The translations under genes were made by a program, and so were the position numbers. The notes under the pieces were generated by a model. That model saw only the letters and a list, made by a program, of their open reading frames with translations. It did not search any database and was not told where the DNA came from. Positions 33,035-43,855 of a DNA stretch of 64,000 nucleotides are shown one piece after another; the stretch's first letter is position 1, and each line of letters opens with the position of its first letter. The DNA is from Albifimbria verrucaria. Lineage: Eukaryota > Ascomycota > Sordariomycetes > Hypocreales > Stachybotryaceae. The stretch spans positions 7,068,001 to 7,132,000 of the forward strand of contig JAHREC010000013.1 of the NCBI GenBank assembly GCA_020081605.1. Reading direction: 5' to 3'.

Positions 33035-33960
33035 CTAGCATTTGCGTGGCAGAGCTTTGGCAGAGGTTGCCTTCTTAGAAAGAGCAATCTCAGCCTTGCG
33101 ACGTCGACGAAGTCCTTCAAGAGGTCCATTGCTATCCCTGATCCACTTGATGAGTTCGACTGGAAGGACCTTGGAAGCTTTTTCGCCATTGTTTAGACGC
33201 CGAACTAGCGTAGACGACTTAGCATTGCCGCAACCGACGTTGAAAGCCCAGCTGACTAAAGCGCCATACTGATTTGCATTGAGAGTTGCTTTGCTATTCA
33301 GCAGACCGGTAATACATTTCTCTGCGCTCTGCGTTGCCATGTTTTGGTCAGCACTGGTTTCTCTGGAAATCTTCTAGGGATATAACTTTGGGATTTTACG
33401 TACCGCCATGTCGGAAGCCAGGAGCTTCTTGCCATTTGCCTTAGTCAATGGAATTTTGTAAGGAACTTCAGCGCATTTGGATTTCTTGCACAGATGGCCA
33501 TATCCAACAGTTGGGTATCCGTTGGTGTCCTTATCTGAACTTGCTGTTACTATTTCACTCTTTCTCGGGCTCTTTGACAGCGCAGACACTTACATATATT
33601 GGCTCTGAATCCTTCGAAATTGGCGACAAGGTCCACAGTAGCGGCATTGGACTTCGGAGTTCCACAGCCTGCATTGCACTTCTTGGTGACATAACCGCTC
33701 TTTCCTGTCTTGACGTAATAATCAGACACGTAGCATCCGTCTTGTGTCTTATCCCAAATAGTGTAACCCTTAACGCTAGTTCCTTCAGTTTGACAACTGA
33801 TGTTGACCTTCTTGCCCTTGGGGTAGGTCTTGATAATTTTGAAGCTAGTGCCAGGTCCCGAGCGACAGTTGACACTATCAGCAGTAATTGGAAATAAAGG
33901 TGCAGCGCTTGTAGTGCCGAGCACGATGAAAGACACGATGGCCGGTATAACAAACTTCAT
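33035..33960 (-). CDS. Secreted GH24 phage-type lysozyme with N-terminal SH3 domain
   Basis: Muramidase predicted to cleave bacterial peptidoglycan outside the cell. Exons are 33594-33960, 33404-33534 and 33035-33328; intact, 263 aa. Signal peptide (MKFVIPAIVSFIVLGTTSA), then a bacterial-type SH3 domain at about residues 28-100 (NCRSGPGTSFKI to SGYVTKKC) for cell-wall binding, then the GH24 domain. The catalytic Glu lies in VANFEGFRANIY, followed by NGYPTVGYGHLC and, near the end, QYGALVSWAFNVGCGN, which match T4-type lysozymes. Acceptor choice at 33535 was settled by the continuity NIYKDTNGYPTVGYGH. GH24 enzymes in fungi are generally held to derive from bacteria or phage. The neighbourhood is sparse. 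Confidence 0.94.
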
Positions 33961-36900
33961 TGTAATGGTCTGCGTTGGAGGAAACAGTAGGGGCTTTTGT
34001 TGGTTATTAACTCAATGGAGTGAATGTATGAGTGGATGAGCTGCTGAAAAACAATCATTAGGGCAGTCGGCGAAGTATTTATTATTTTCGCACTGCTATG
34101 CTTTGCATCCTTTCCAGTCATTCCATATGCTTTAAAAACTGCGGTTCATGACTCCCAACTTCCTAATTAAGCCAAGGCATATTATCGTACATATTCGGAT
34201 GGGACAAAGACTGTCCGAATTACCCAGAGCCTCAGTCCGGTCTGCCTTCCTAGTGGAATGTCATGGACAAGGTAAATTATCTCGTGTCTCGTATTCAGCT
34301 GCAATGTACAAACACAGTATATGTTGGTTCGCTAGTCTTCTAGAATTGCAAAGGCGTCTATGAAATACGCCTAGCGCGATATCAGCCGCAGGAGAATTTA
34401 AAATTTGACCCCAGAATCTTTAAGGCTGAGCCTCTCAGCTTACTATTCTTGGAGTGTTTTGATCTGTGCTGTCCACGTTAAGCCACTGTCGCCCCTTGCA
34501 GGAAGGGGCTGGCAAATTAACCAAATGTGATGGATCAGACGCAGGTGATAGGTGGGCTGTATGCCAAGGAGGGGCCAGCTGATCTCTGGGATAGGGGAAC
34601 AAGCTAGGAATTCGGGGTAACCCAGTATCAGGACCATTGTTGGGAACTATCCAAGACATATCTTCCTCGTCTAACAGTACACTCAGTGCTACACAGAAAA
34701 TCCTCATCGCAATCGCTTCGCAATGGGAGATTGAATGGCGAGCCAACTTATGATGGGGAATGCTCTGACGCGAGCACTAAGCAGATTTGCCGTGATGATT
34801 AATGAGACTCCGTGAGAATCAGGATGTCACTATGATTTTGAGCCGAAGTCGACAGCCCATAATTAAATAAATGATTAAGTTGCACGTAGAATCTGATATT
34901 AAAATAATAAGCATAACTGTAAGCAATTTATGTGATTCTTAAGTTTTTACATCCGAAAACCGACCTGCAATGACTGTGAAAGAAGGAGTTTCCCCATACA
35001 AATGTGGCACGACTAGCAGCATGACGGGTGACTGATTAGCACATGCGAGTTATTATGGACATGCCCACAGCTAGCTCCATCTTTTCGTCTTAATACAATG
35101 ATGGGCTAAAATTGCCAGGTTTCCGGGGCGGACTGGAAATGTCTTACAACTCAGAAAACATATGGTAGCTTGTGTACCATCATAGGCACTCACACTAGAC
35201 CCCAAGTGCAATCGACATCTAGGGTAGGTCGATACAGAGGCAAGCCACCTTGGCTGTGATACCTGCATCCAGTGTCTTCGAAACTGGATGCTCCCTAGCC
35301 ATATATCTTACAGTGGCTTCGTAGCGACATGACGGCCAAATACGAAGTATATTAGCTGCTTACAGCAGGCACCGAAAGCCTATAAAGTAGGGATAATTTT
35401 TCTTAGAAAATAAAAGGCTAAGGTTTAACCTGGTTGTCTAGTCACCTGGTCACTTCTTCAGTTATCACTCGCACCAGTGTTGCTCTATTACCTTGCATAG
35501 CACCCGCTATTCAATAGCAGGCCTGCTGAGACTACCCTGTATATTGACTGGGCTGTCACTCTCTGTACTACGTCTGAAGCGTGAGCCAGAGGCCTTAAAA
35601 TTCTGTCATGTACCCTCTTCTTCAGAACATTTAAAACCGGCCATAAACAACCATACGCCTAGCTGTGTTTTCCTCTTTACGCACTTTTTAAATTTCTTAC
35701 GTTAGCTTTCTCCAATAATAGATAATACGTTACCATTATAGCTTGAAGTTTTGGGTGAGAGATTCAGACACTAGATGAATATTGGGATGGCGAAACAAAA
35801 TCACCTGGGAATTACCTCGGCGAGTAGCGTATTGGTAGGGCATGGATATTACAAGAGGCATAACTCATATTATCTCCCAGTATATAGAATAATTCTAATT
35901 AATGACACCAATAAAAGACAGGTAAAGACCATGCTATGAGAATGTGATAGATTTCAGCATCGCGCCAACGACTTGTATGACAGGACAGGACAACGTATTA
36001 TCGGAGATCATAGTTGAATTGAAAAAGGGATGCGGTCTGATCTACCCCCGACAAAAAATCGCACCTAGGAAGGAACACTCGACGGCAACCTTGCACATTG
36101 AAAGCCTCTTTACAGTCTTTGAGTGGTATCATCAGCTGGCATCCCGAACTTGATCTCATACAGCGGGATGGCGATAATATAGCTGTTTCAGCGGCGACTG
36201 AGATTCTTGCCATAATCTAGGTGAGTGAACTGGATTTGTACTGTAAATAGCCGACTAGGAGGGTGGAGGAATCTGGAGAAGGTGAGGTGAGGCCAGTGTG
36301 GAGATGGTAACAAGGAAGTGACTAAATTTCATCCCTAACATACAAATTCAAAAAACAACCAAACCTACATTCTGCTGTTTGGGCTCGGGTTTTGCACTCA
36401 ATATCAATGGAGGATTGAGTTTATTGTTGGAATACACAATTTGAATGAATAGTGACATGTGTAGATGCCGTTCACACCTTCAAAACCAAATCTCTTTAGT
36501 TGTTTACGTTCTTCGCCTTATCACTGCTTTTCCTGGTGTCGCACCGACTTGAAAACTCAACTGATGCATCAACTAGGCGCAAAATTGCGAGACGAAAAAG
36601 GACCTCATTTCACATGGCATTTCCGGCAAAGCTTGAAAAGGAGGAACCCAGAAGGAGCGCCTTGCAGGTGACATCTGATGGTAGCTGTGTTATTCCCAGA
36701 ACCCTCGTGTTTTTCGTATTCATAATTCGAACTGCCCATTTATGGCGAGGCGCTTTTGTGTGCGCTTATGCAAGTCAAGTGAGGCGCCTCGCATCTCAGT
36801 TCAGCTCTTGTCATTTGACCACAGGGATCATGCAGGCACGATCCCCAATGTAGAAGGATGAATACCATGGTGCTGCCGCCTAAGATTTGACTTAAGTTGA

Positions 36901-37267
36901 AGGACAACCCTTGCGACGCACGGTCAGCCTTTTGCGTGTGAAGACGCCCAAGCTCCCAGGGGTTAGAGGGGTAAGGCGGAATTATTCTCTGGCCGCCATC
37001 CCAAATGCTGACCCTAATAATGCTGCGCCTTAGTGTTTGAGTTATTACCTACGGCACATAGTTGATTTCCAAGAGCTTTCTTAATGTGCAATTCAGCTCT
37101 TGGACAGGGGATGGATGCAATGGTTGTGTTCCTGCAGAAGTAAGCACTATGGATGCAGGTACCACAGAAGATTCTTGAGTAGGTATTTAAAGGCATGCAA
37201 AGCCAGAAAGTTGGTCATAAAGCAGAGCACAACCCAAACACCAAACACAGAACCAACAGGTGCAAAT
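33961..37267. other. Gene-poor stretch between the lysozyme and the M15-like gene
   Basis: 3.3 kb with no recognisable gene. Open frames at 34435-34746, 35998-36213 and 36500-36853 overlap others, and none has a leader or family motif. The right end holds a TATA-like box for the next gene. Confidence 0.45.
37184..37191 (+). promoter_or_regulatory. TATA-like box of the M15-like gene
   Basis: TATTTAAA about 80 bp before the start codon. Confidence 0.4.
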
Positions 37268-37848
37268 ATGAAGGTAAGACACTTCTGCTCTTCTACTTCT
37301 CGAGACACATTGGGACGATCATGGGCTAACCTATGGCAGATCTCTGCGTTGCTCACAGTATTCGTGGCCGCTTCCACCGTCACTGCAGTTGGACAGACGG
37401 CTGCCCAGAATCGTTTCAAAGCCGTAGGCATCAAATGGGACTCAAGCGGGCACTGCACAAGGCGTACGAATCCGAAATGCACCTCATTCGAGGGCTTGCG
37501 TGAGACAACAGTGCAAGGGGCCATCACGCTGAAGAAGGCGTGCAAGTGCTCGTTGACTATTACCGGCGGTACAGAGACAGGCCATGCTAAGGGCACATAC
37601 TCGCATGGAAATGGATACAAGCTCGATTTTCGCAAAAATTCCGGCATCAACAATTACATCAAGAAGAACTTCAAGCGGATTTCCAACCTTGGCAGTTACC
37701 CACGCTATCAGGCCCCTTCGGGAAATATCTACATGGTAGGTACTCTAATAAGCTACACGTTTGCTTAAACTACTCTGGCTAACCTTAATGTCCATAGGAT
37801 GAGGGGAACCACTGGGATGTTATTTTCCACAGCAATGGTAAGAGCTAA
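37268..37848 (+). CDS. Small secreted protein with M15-like zinc-peptidase motifs
   Basis: 150-aa predicted secreted protein. Exons are 37268-37273 (six bases encoding Met-Lys), 37340-37735 and 37798-37848. The tiny first exon is chosen because joining it gives a clean signal peptide, MKISALLTVFVAASTVTA, whereas reading through the 66-bp in-frame intron gives a long polar N-terminus. The mature part has four Cys and ends in paired motifs: SHGNGYKLD and DEGNHWDV. These resemble the S-x-H-x(2)-G-x-A-x-D and E-x-x-H-W zinc ligands of the M15 / hedgehog-DD-peptidase fold, which cuts peptidoglycan peptides. Similar small secreted proteins of unknown function occur in other fungi as I recall them; the enzymatic role is my inference. 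Confidence 0.72.
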
Positions 37849-39316
37849 ATGGGACGGAGCGGCAGCGGAGTTGTATGGAATCGCCATGTGAGATAAACAA
37901 TATACACGCAAAAGATTATCCAGGTTGGAATGTTGCTTGGGATGGAATAGGGAACAACTAAAGATTTGCAAGCGAGGAAAATGTGGTTCAGCGAATTTTC
38001 TCTTTCTATCTATTTGGATTCCTTGCCTGCTACTGAGCTATTACCCATTTGCTCAAATTGAGTTCATTTACTGGTCTTGGTGGTTGCGTGGTATCGAATC
38101 TTCGTGCTGTTCCGATGTAAACAACCGAAAGAATTACTGGGTTTCTAAACCACATTCATGTGGTACTTGATACAGCGGAGACATTCTGTGTGGTTAAGAT
38201 AAACGTACATGAATATATCAGGGACTGTAGCCCGTAAGAGGGCAGTAACCCATGATACACGTGGCAGAGAAACTAGGCTCTATGGCTTCTATGCCCAGCT
38301 TGTCAGTAAAATAAAGACCAACCCATTAAGACCCAATCAAAAGTCTGTAACACATTTTCATCATTCCGTATATGCAGCGCGTGAACCCATTAGCATCAAT
38401 TCAGCAGGCTGATACATTGAGCAGCATTTTTGGAACTGTCTTCTCTGCCTTTACGTATTCGGCACCTAGGCATGTTATAGGATTGCGCAATTAGTTCTAG
38501 TGGTTGACAATATATTCTCATGGTTATCACGAGCCTGTTTCGGAGTTTTGTGTCCGCAGTCATATGTAATGTCACAGCTTTCTCCTAGCTCTTTTCAGTA
38601 TCTACGCTGTCGAGGCTCATGATACGTTTAAGTTGTGGTATGAAGCTGCCTGTCAAAGCGGCTAATAGGAGAGATTCACCGCCTACAGTGTATTATGCGT
38701 AAATGCCCCCAAAGGTCAGCATGAACATGCAGCAGATCTGGTGCCGAGATACCAGTTTTCAACAATTATGCAATGGTAGCATTTCTCTGGCAAACTAACC
38801 TTAATTAGGCAGCCGTTGTATGCTTAGGCCAGTCTTTGTCAGAAACCAAAGCTACCTCATCTGGAGTTACACATACTTGATTTCTGCAGGGCCAGCAGCA
38901 CTTCATTGGCTTGTTAGTTCCTGGCTGATATTACCGTGCAAGATTCTTAGCAAAACCCACAGAAAATCCTGGTATCAGCGCTTTTATGGAGGCCGGCACT
39001 CAAATTCAATCCGGGGATGGGGTATAATGCATATACGATGTGACATCAAAGGTCGCAAAGGAAACCCGGAATTGTAACTGAGGTCCATGCGTCCCATTTC
39101 AGCACAATCATTGACTAGGATTCGAAGTGCGCACCCTCAGTCACCAGAATCATGTATGTTGTGTCGAGCTAAGTCAGCCAAAGGCCAAGAGGCCCTCTGT
39201 GGGTATAAATTACATGAAGACGAACGGATTGCTAACCAAATCTCTTTATACGTTTCTCAACCGGAATTGCCGTCTAGACTGCTTCGCCATACCCTTCAGT
39301 TGAAAGGAACTATATC
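37849..39316. other. Intergenic region between two small secreted-protein genes
   Basis: No gene recognised. Short unsupported frames only (for example 38820-39077). Confidence 0.5.
39204..39210 (+). promoter_or_regulatory. TATA box of the Cys-rich secreted protein gene
   Basis: TATAAAT about 110 bp before the start codon at 39317. Confidence 0.45.
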
Positions 39317-39716
39317 ATGTATGTTTCTAAAGTCGTTTATTTTGTGGCCTGGGCCGCTACAGCTCTGGCAGCACCGTCTCTAGAGCGTGCGGCCGGATCA
39401 TGTCCATCCTGGATGGTAGACAGCGGGCCTTCTTACGACAATTACTGTTGTGTATACGACAGCTCTCTGGTAAATTCATTTGCTCTTAGTTATCCATGAA
39501 CTTGCATTGATGATAAGATAGCGAAACTGCTGCCGATTTGGCCCTGCCACTGGTGCAGTAGCGAAAATTCTTGACTGCTCCAGCCCTTGGGCTGCCAATG
39601 TCGAAAACTTCTTCAATTATGCAGCTTGCCAGGTGAACGAGATCCGCGAGCAGGGAGGTTGTGATGGGGTTCCCATTCTTGTCCCAGGTCCTAGACCTAC
39701 TTGGCCAAAGATTTGA
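39317..39716 (+). CDS. Small cysteine-rich secreted protein, unknown function
   Basis: 115-aa predicted secreted protein. Exons are 39317-39469 and 39522-39716, joined in phase 0 by a 52-bp intron with good borders. The N-terminus is a signal peptide (MYVSKVVYFVAWAATALAA) followed by SLERAAG. The mature part has eight Cys, including paired NYCC and NCCRF, plus ILDCSS, AACQV and GGCDG. The end is Pro-rich (LVPGPRPTWPKI). I do not recognise a family. Size, leader and Cys pattern fit fungal effector-like or antimicrobial secreted proteins, but nothing in the sequence shows which. It is the third small secreted product in a 7-kb sparse region. Confidence 0.68.
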
Positions 39717-40710
39717 AAACACAATCGAGGAGTCAGGTTCCAAAGACCAAATGACTTACTTCATAATGGGGAGCGAGGATTGTAGTCAAGTGTGTGCAAT
39801 AAATTTCTGGGTTAGGGGATCCCCTACTGCTGTAATTCCACCAGTGTCCAATGAAAGTTCGTTACCCGGTGATATCGCGAACATTCATTTGCATATTCTC
39901 TTGTGCTCATCAGCATATGGTTAATATGTGATTGAAGTTCTCCTCGGAGTCCTTGATGACAAAACGGTTTGTCAGGGGAATACCGGCGTATACCACAAAT
40001 TCAACTATCTTAAGGTGAATCATTGGCATGAATTTCTACCGAGTGGTTCTTCTACGGGTTGAGTTTTGGATTGGCTATTTGCACAGGTATAGTCATCGGT
40101 TGCGCCTCTTTAGGCTGTTGAATAATCTCTTGGCATCTACCATGGAAACTACGATAAGGACCTGGCGCGAGGAAATCCGTCGCCTACCAAGGAGACATCT
40201 TACCATACAATTCGGCACACGGGCCTCAAATATGTGGTTTGGCCCCATTTTGGGATTATTATAGGAGGCCGATCCTTGACGGAACAACCCCAAACGTGTT
40301 CTGAGTCCGCCTTTTCAATTGCATTACGGAGCGTGCACAGTTGGGCGCAATAAACTAGAAACTGACGCACCATAACTTGCAGATCACATTCTAATTTCTA
40401 TTTCTGCACATGCAATAATACTGCGGGTCTCGATTCAGTATCTACGGGGCAATTTTAGAACCCAGAATGTTGCGACCTCGTATGTGAGGATTGCATTATC
40501 GGCGGCACTGACACTCACTGAATAAGTATGCTAAAGATACTGAAGAAGAAACCGACGTATCTACAGGTTCCGTCATAAAAAGCCCACAATAATGGCTGAG
40601 TATACAAAGGAGTTGCCAATATGACGAGAATATCTATCACGAGTTCGAAAAATTCTTTGTGGCTTGAAAGGGCAGTATTTATTCGAAACTCTTGAATACT
40701 ACCGTTAAGC
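39717..40710. other. Intergenic region, possible decayed coding stretch
   Basis: A plus-strand open stretch near 40130-40350 reads LGIYHGNYDKDLARGNPS and ends SVHSWAQ. It looks protein-like but has no start, leader or family match. Otherwise nothing recognised. Confidence 0.35.
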
Positions 40711-42342
40711 TCACTCACAATTCCAATTTCTAGCCGCATTTACATCGCCGCCTGTATATCTAGCCTGAGCAGGATACATGCATACCGGCCTCTGCCTCTC
40801 AACTTCGCCGACCGTATCCTGCTTGTATTTTGTGGCAATAAGCTCCATAGGCTCGATCCCCTTCTCAACCCAGCTCATTATTTGTAGAGTTATATCATGC
40901 TCTGAGTTCTCGAACCCCGGAACCGAGTGAGTGGCTCCTTTCAAATCTTGAAAACCGGCGCCAAAATACCATGGAGCAACTGGGCCACCGAAGCAATGAT
41001 CCATACCTGGAACTAGATAGAAGCGTAAGAAGTCCGAGATATTGATATTCTGAGCCGTAAGTGTTCTGTAAATGCCATTGTATAGATCAATACTTCCAGA
41101 AGCAGGAATAAGCATATCGTTGAGCCCATGGTACATAATCAGCTTTCCACCACGCTTGTAAAATGGCTCCAGGTTGAAGTTATCTGCTCTTGACTGGCCA
41201 GGATTGATCTCATCAGCCTTCAAAATATCCTCGTAGCTTAAAGATTTCTCATCCCAATTGCTGTTGTTATGAACAAAGTATCGGAAAGGGCTTGTTCCAA
41301 GGCCGGTAGGTTCCTTGGCGAGGACAGAAGCGTCAGCACCAAGACTAAGTCCTGAAAATACAAGACTTTGATTGGTACCCCAATAATCGCCATAAAGTAA
41401 CTCAACCGTTCTGATCTGATCGGCTGTGAGACAAGGACTGCGCTTGCCTGACCCACATAAAAGCTGGTTGAAATCGAAATTACAGCCGAAAGGATCACTA
41501 ATGATTCCATCGGCAACGCCGTCTTGAGGATCGCATTGTGCAATCATTTCCTCTACAGCGGTACCCAATAAATCGTTTTCAACTCTTGCAGAGCTAGCCC
41601 CTGAGTTAAGGAGGGCCTGGCGAGTAATCCATCCTGAAAGGTGAGTAGGGTGCCAGCCTGGTGCTCCAATTACAATACCATCGAAGGTGTCAGGATAGAG
41701 CTGGATTTCCTTCAACCCCTGTCGGCCACCATTTGAACACGACGAGTAGTACGAGAAAGAGATAGTATCCCTGTAATAGGCCTCGATAATCTTCTTCGCT
41801 GCGGCAACAGAGCCATGCATAGCTCGATGACCCCAGTTAATGATTTTTTCAGCTTGGTTCAGACCCCATGAGCAGTCATCAGGTCGTGATATATGTCCAG
41901 TATCTGTTGAAACCGACGCAAAGCCGTAGTGAGTATAGCGCCCCTAGTAAGAAATCCTTAGTCAAGAACGCTCAAGGATTCGAAGGTACACACCATCTCA
42001 CCCCAGTTTACGCCTCCGCTATAGCCGCCATTTCCTGTTGCCATTATTCGCTGATTCCAGTGTTTGGGCAAAAAAGGCCGAAATTATAAGACGTATTACT
42101 AGGGGTTTGGATATTAACTGACAAACCGCACAATTCTGGAAGCGATGAAGCGTTGGCTACACCAATGCCAATAGGAGCATCGCCAAACGACTCATTCTGC
42201 GATACCCAGTGAACATAATTGAGAGATGCCCCGGAATTGTTTCAAGAAGTGGTTTGATCGCCTCCTGTGAACAAGCCAAACTGCAGAGCGACAGCAAAGC
42301 CAATGCCAAGGGAGCAAGAGCTAGTGAAAACCGATGCACCAT
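40711..42342 (-). CDS. Tannase/feruloyl esterase family protein (FaeB-like), two frameshifts
   Basis: Secreted serine esterase of the tannase family, acting on phenolic esters such as feruloylated arabinoxylan or gallate esters. Exons are 41994-42342 and 40711-41943. The leader is MVHRFSLALAPLALALLSLCSLA; the upstream in-frame ATG at 42378 is disfavoured because it puts a polar segment before the leader. The CS-D-HC arrangement of the family is visible: CSNGGRQG (Cys-Ser), Asp in GLNDMLIP, and PGMDHCFGG (His-Cys). A Ca-binding-type stretch appears as DPQDGVADGII. One-base deletions lie in the C-run 42229-42232 and the A-run 42070-42075 of exon 1. Restored length is 527 aa, normal for the family. 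Confidence 0.92.
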
Positions 42343-43855
42343 TGCAACTATCAATGTCAGGTCAATGAAGTTACTCATAGAAGATTGATATTAACTGTAC
42401 AACTCTTCTGATAAACCTCTATATATATTCATGCAATCTGTATAATAAGGCTATATTGGCCTGTTGTTTGTGGAATAACTTATGGAGACCGGGCAGGAGT
42501 CACTCGGTCACCAATGTCAGATTTTAGCACGTATTTTTTATTATTTCGATCCCGGTAAATTGTGGGCCCAAATTTACGTTAACGTTATGCTCACAAGTTT
42601 ACAGCTATGACACGAGATGCGTTCTAGCAGTTTCAACAACTCAATGTGTAAAACTTAAGAAGGAGGCCATTCAACTACGTTTCAATCTAAGCTAACGAGT
42701 TGAGAGTTCGTCTTCAACAAGCCTGTTGAGGCTTCTGGCCTCCCCGCTAAAGTGGTAGGGAACAAGTTCCGCGTAATGAGGGCAAATATCTCAATTGACA
42801 ATGAACAAAAATATTTCAGAATAAACGACTAAAAATATAAAAAATTATAATAATAGCATGGTAAATATTTTCTTCAATAAAAAAATATGCAGTTAATTTC
42901 TGAAGCTTCTTTCTAATAAACTTCCACGACCTGATAGAAATCGCAAGGTATGCGGAGCTTTCGTCCTTTCATTGTAGGTTACAGACTCGTCAGTGTGGAC
43001 CAAAAGACGGCTTCCAATTTTGTTGTGCCAGAGTGCAATCTTTTCAACGCAGATAAGAAAATGTGATGGATATCAACTTTCGGCACGACACAGCACTTTA
43101 ATCGTTAAAGCAACACTAGGACACGCGCTCTTTTGTTGCATTGGTGGAATGTGAACACATAGTACAAATGATTATATGTGGTGGGAAAAGGCTCATCCAT
43201 CTCTACCCTGCCTTATAATATAGCGCCAGGGCTGGCCTCCACAGGTGGCAAATATAAAAGAAAACAGCAGATTCCAACATTGTCTATAGAATTTATTCTG
43301 TCTTCATACTGATTTGACGATAGTGATGATGGCTGGAGTCCTCGTGGACCCCGCTAAATAGACAGGTTGAATACAATGAAGCCTCTGCATCTCGGGTATT
43401 GTACATGGGGCACTTACGCTGTTAGTTCTGTGAAGCTGGTGACATGTGAGATCTTTAATTAGGAGTTGTTCTAACACCTAAGCGCGCGCCTTTAACTGTT
43501 TACTTCCACACCTCTAGTGAAAGAAGTGTCACGTGTGCATGTCAGCTCATCTGTATCTGAGAGCACGCCATCAGCGCAAGCGATGCTCCTGCGCCTATGA
43601 CTAGACGTTAGAACAAAACATCCTAGTAACTAGCGTCTAAAGCAATTGCGACATCGACCTGCTGATACAAATCGCAATGGCGCACTCGAATTTGTGCTAT
43701 ATAATTCTCGTCTCACGCCAACTTGTTCTTCTACTTCGACTATCGGCTATATTGATCCAGTAAACAAGCGTTCCAACCTAAATAAGCACGGCAAGGAGTA
43801 TGAATATCCCGAAATAAACTTATATCCGTCCCTCAATATCAATCGAGGATACAAG
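42343..43855. other. Divergent intergenic region, esterase and MFS genes
   Basis: 1.5 kb without a recognisable gene, with very AT-rich stretches near 42820-42900. It holds both promoters. I found no GGCTAA motif near the esterase. Confidence 0.5.
42420..42427 (-). promoter_or_regulatory. TATA box of the tannase/feruloyl esterase gene
   Basis: TATATATA 78 bp before the start codon at 42342. Confidence 0.5.
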
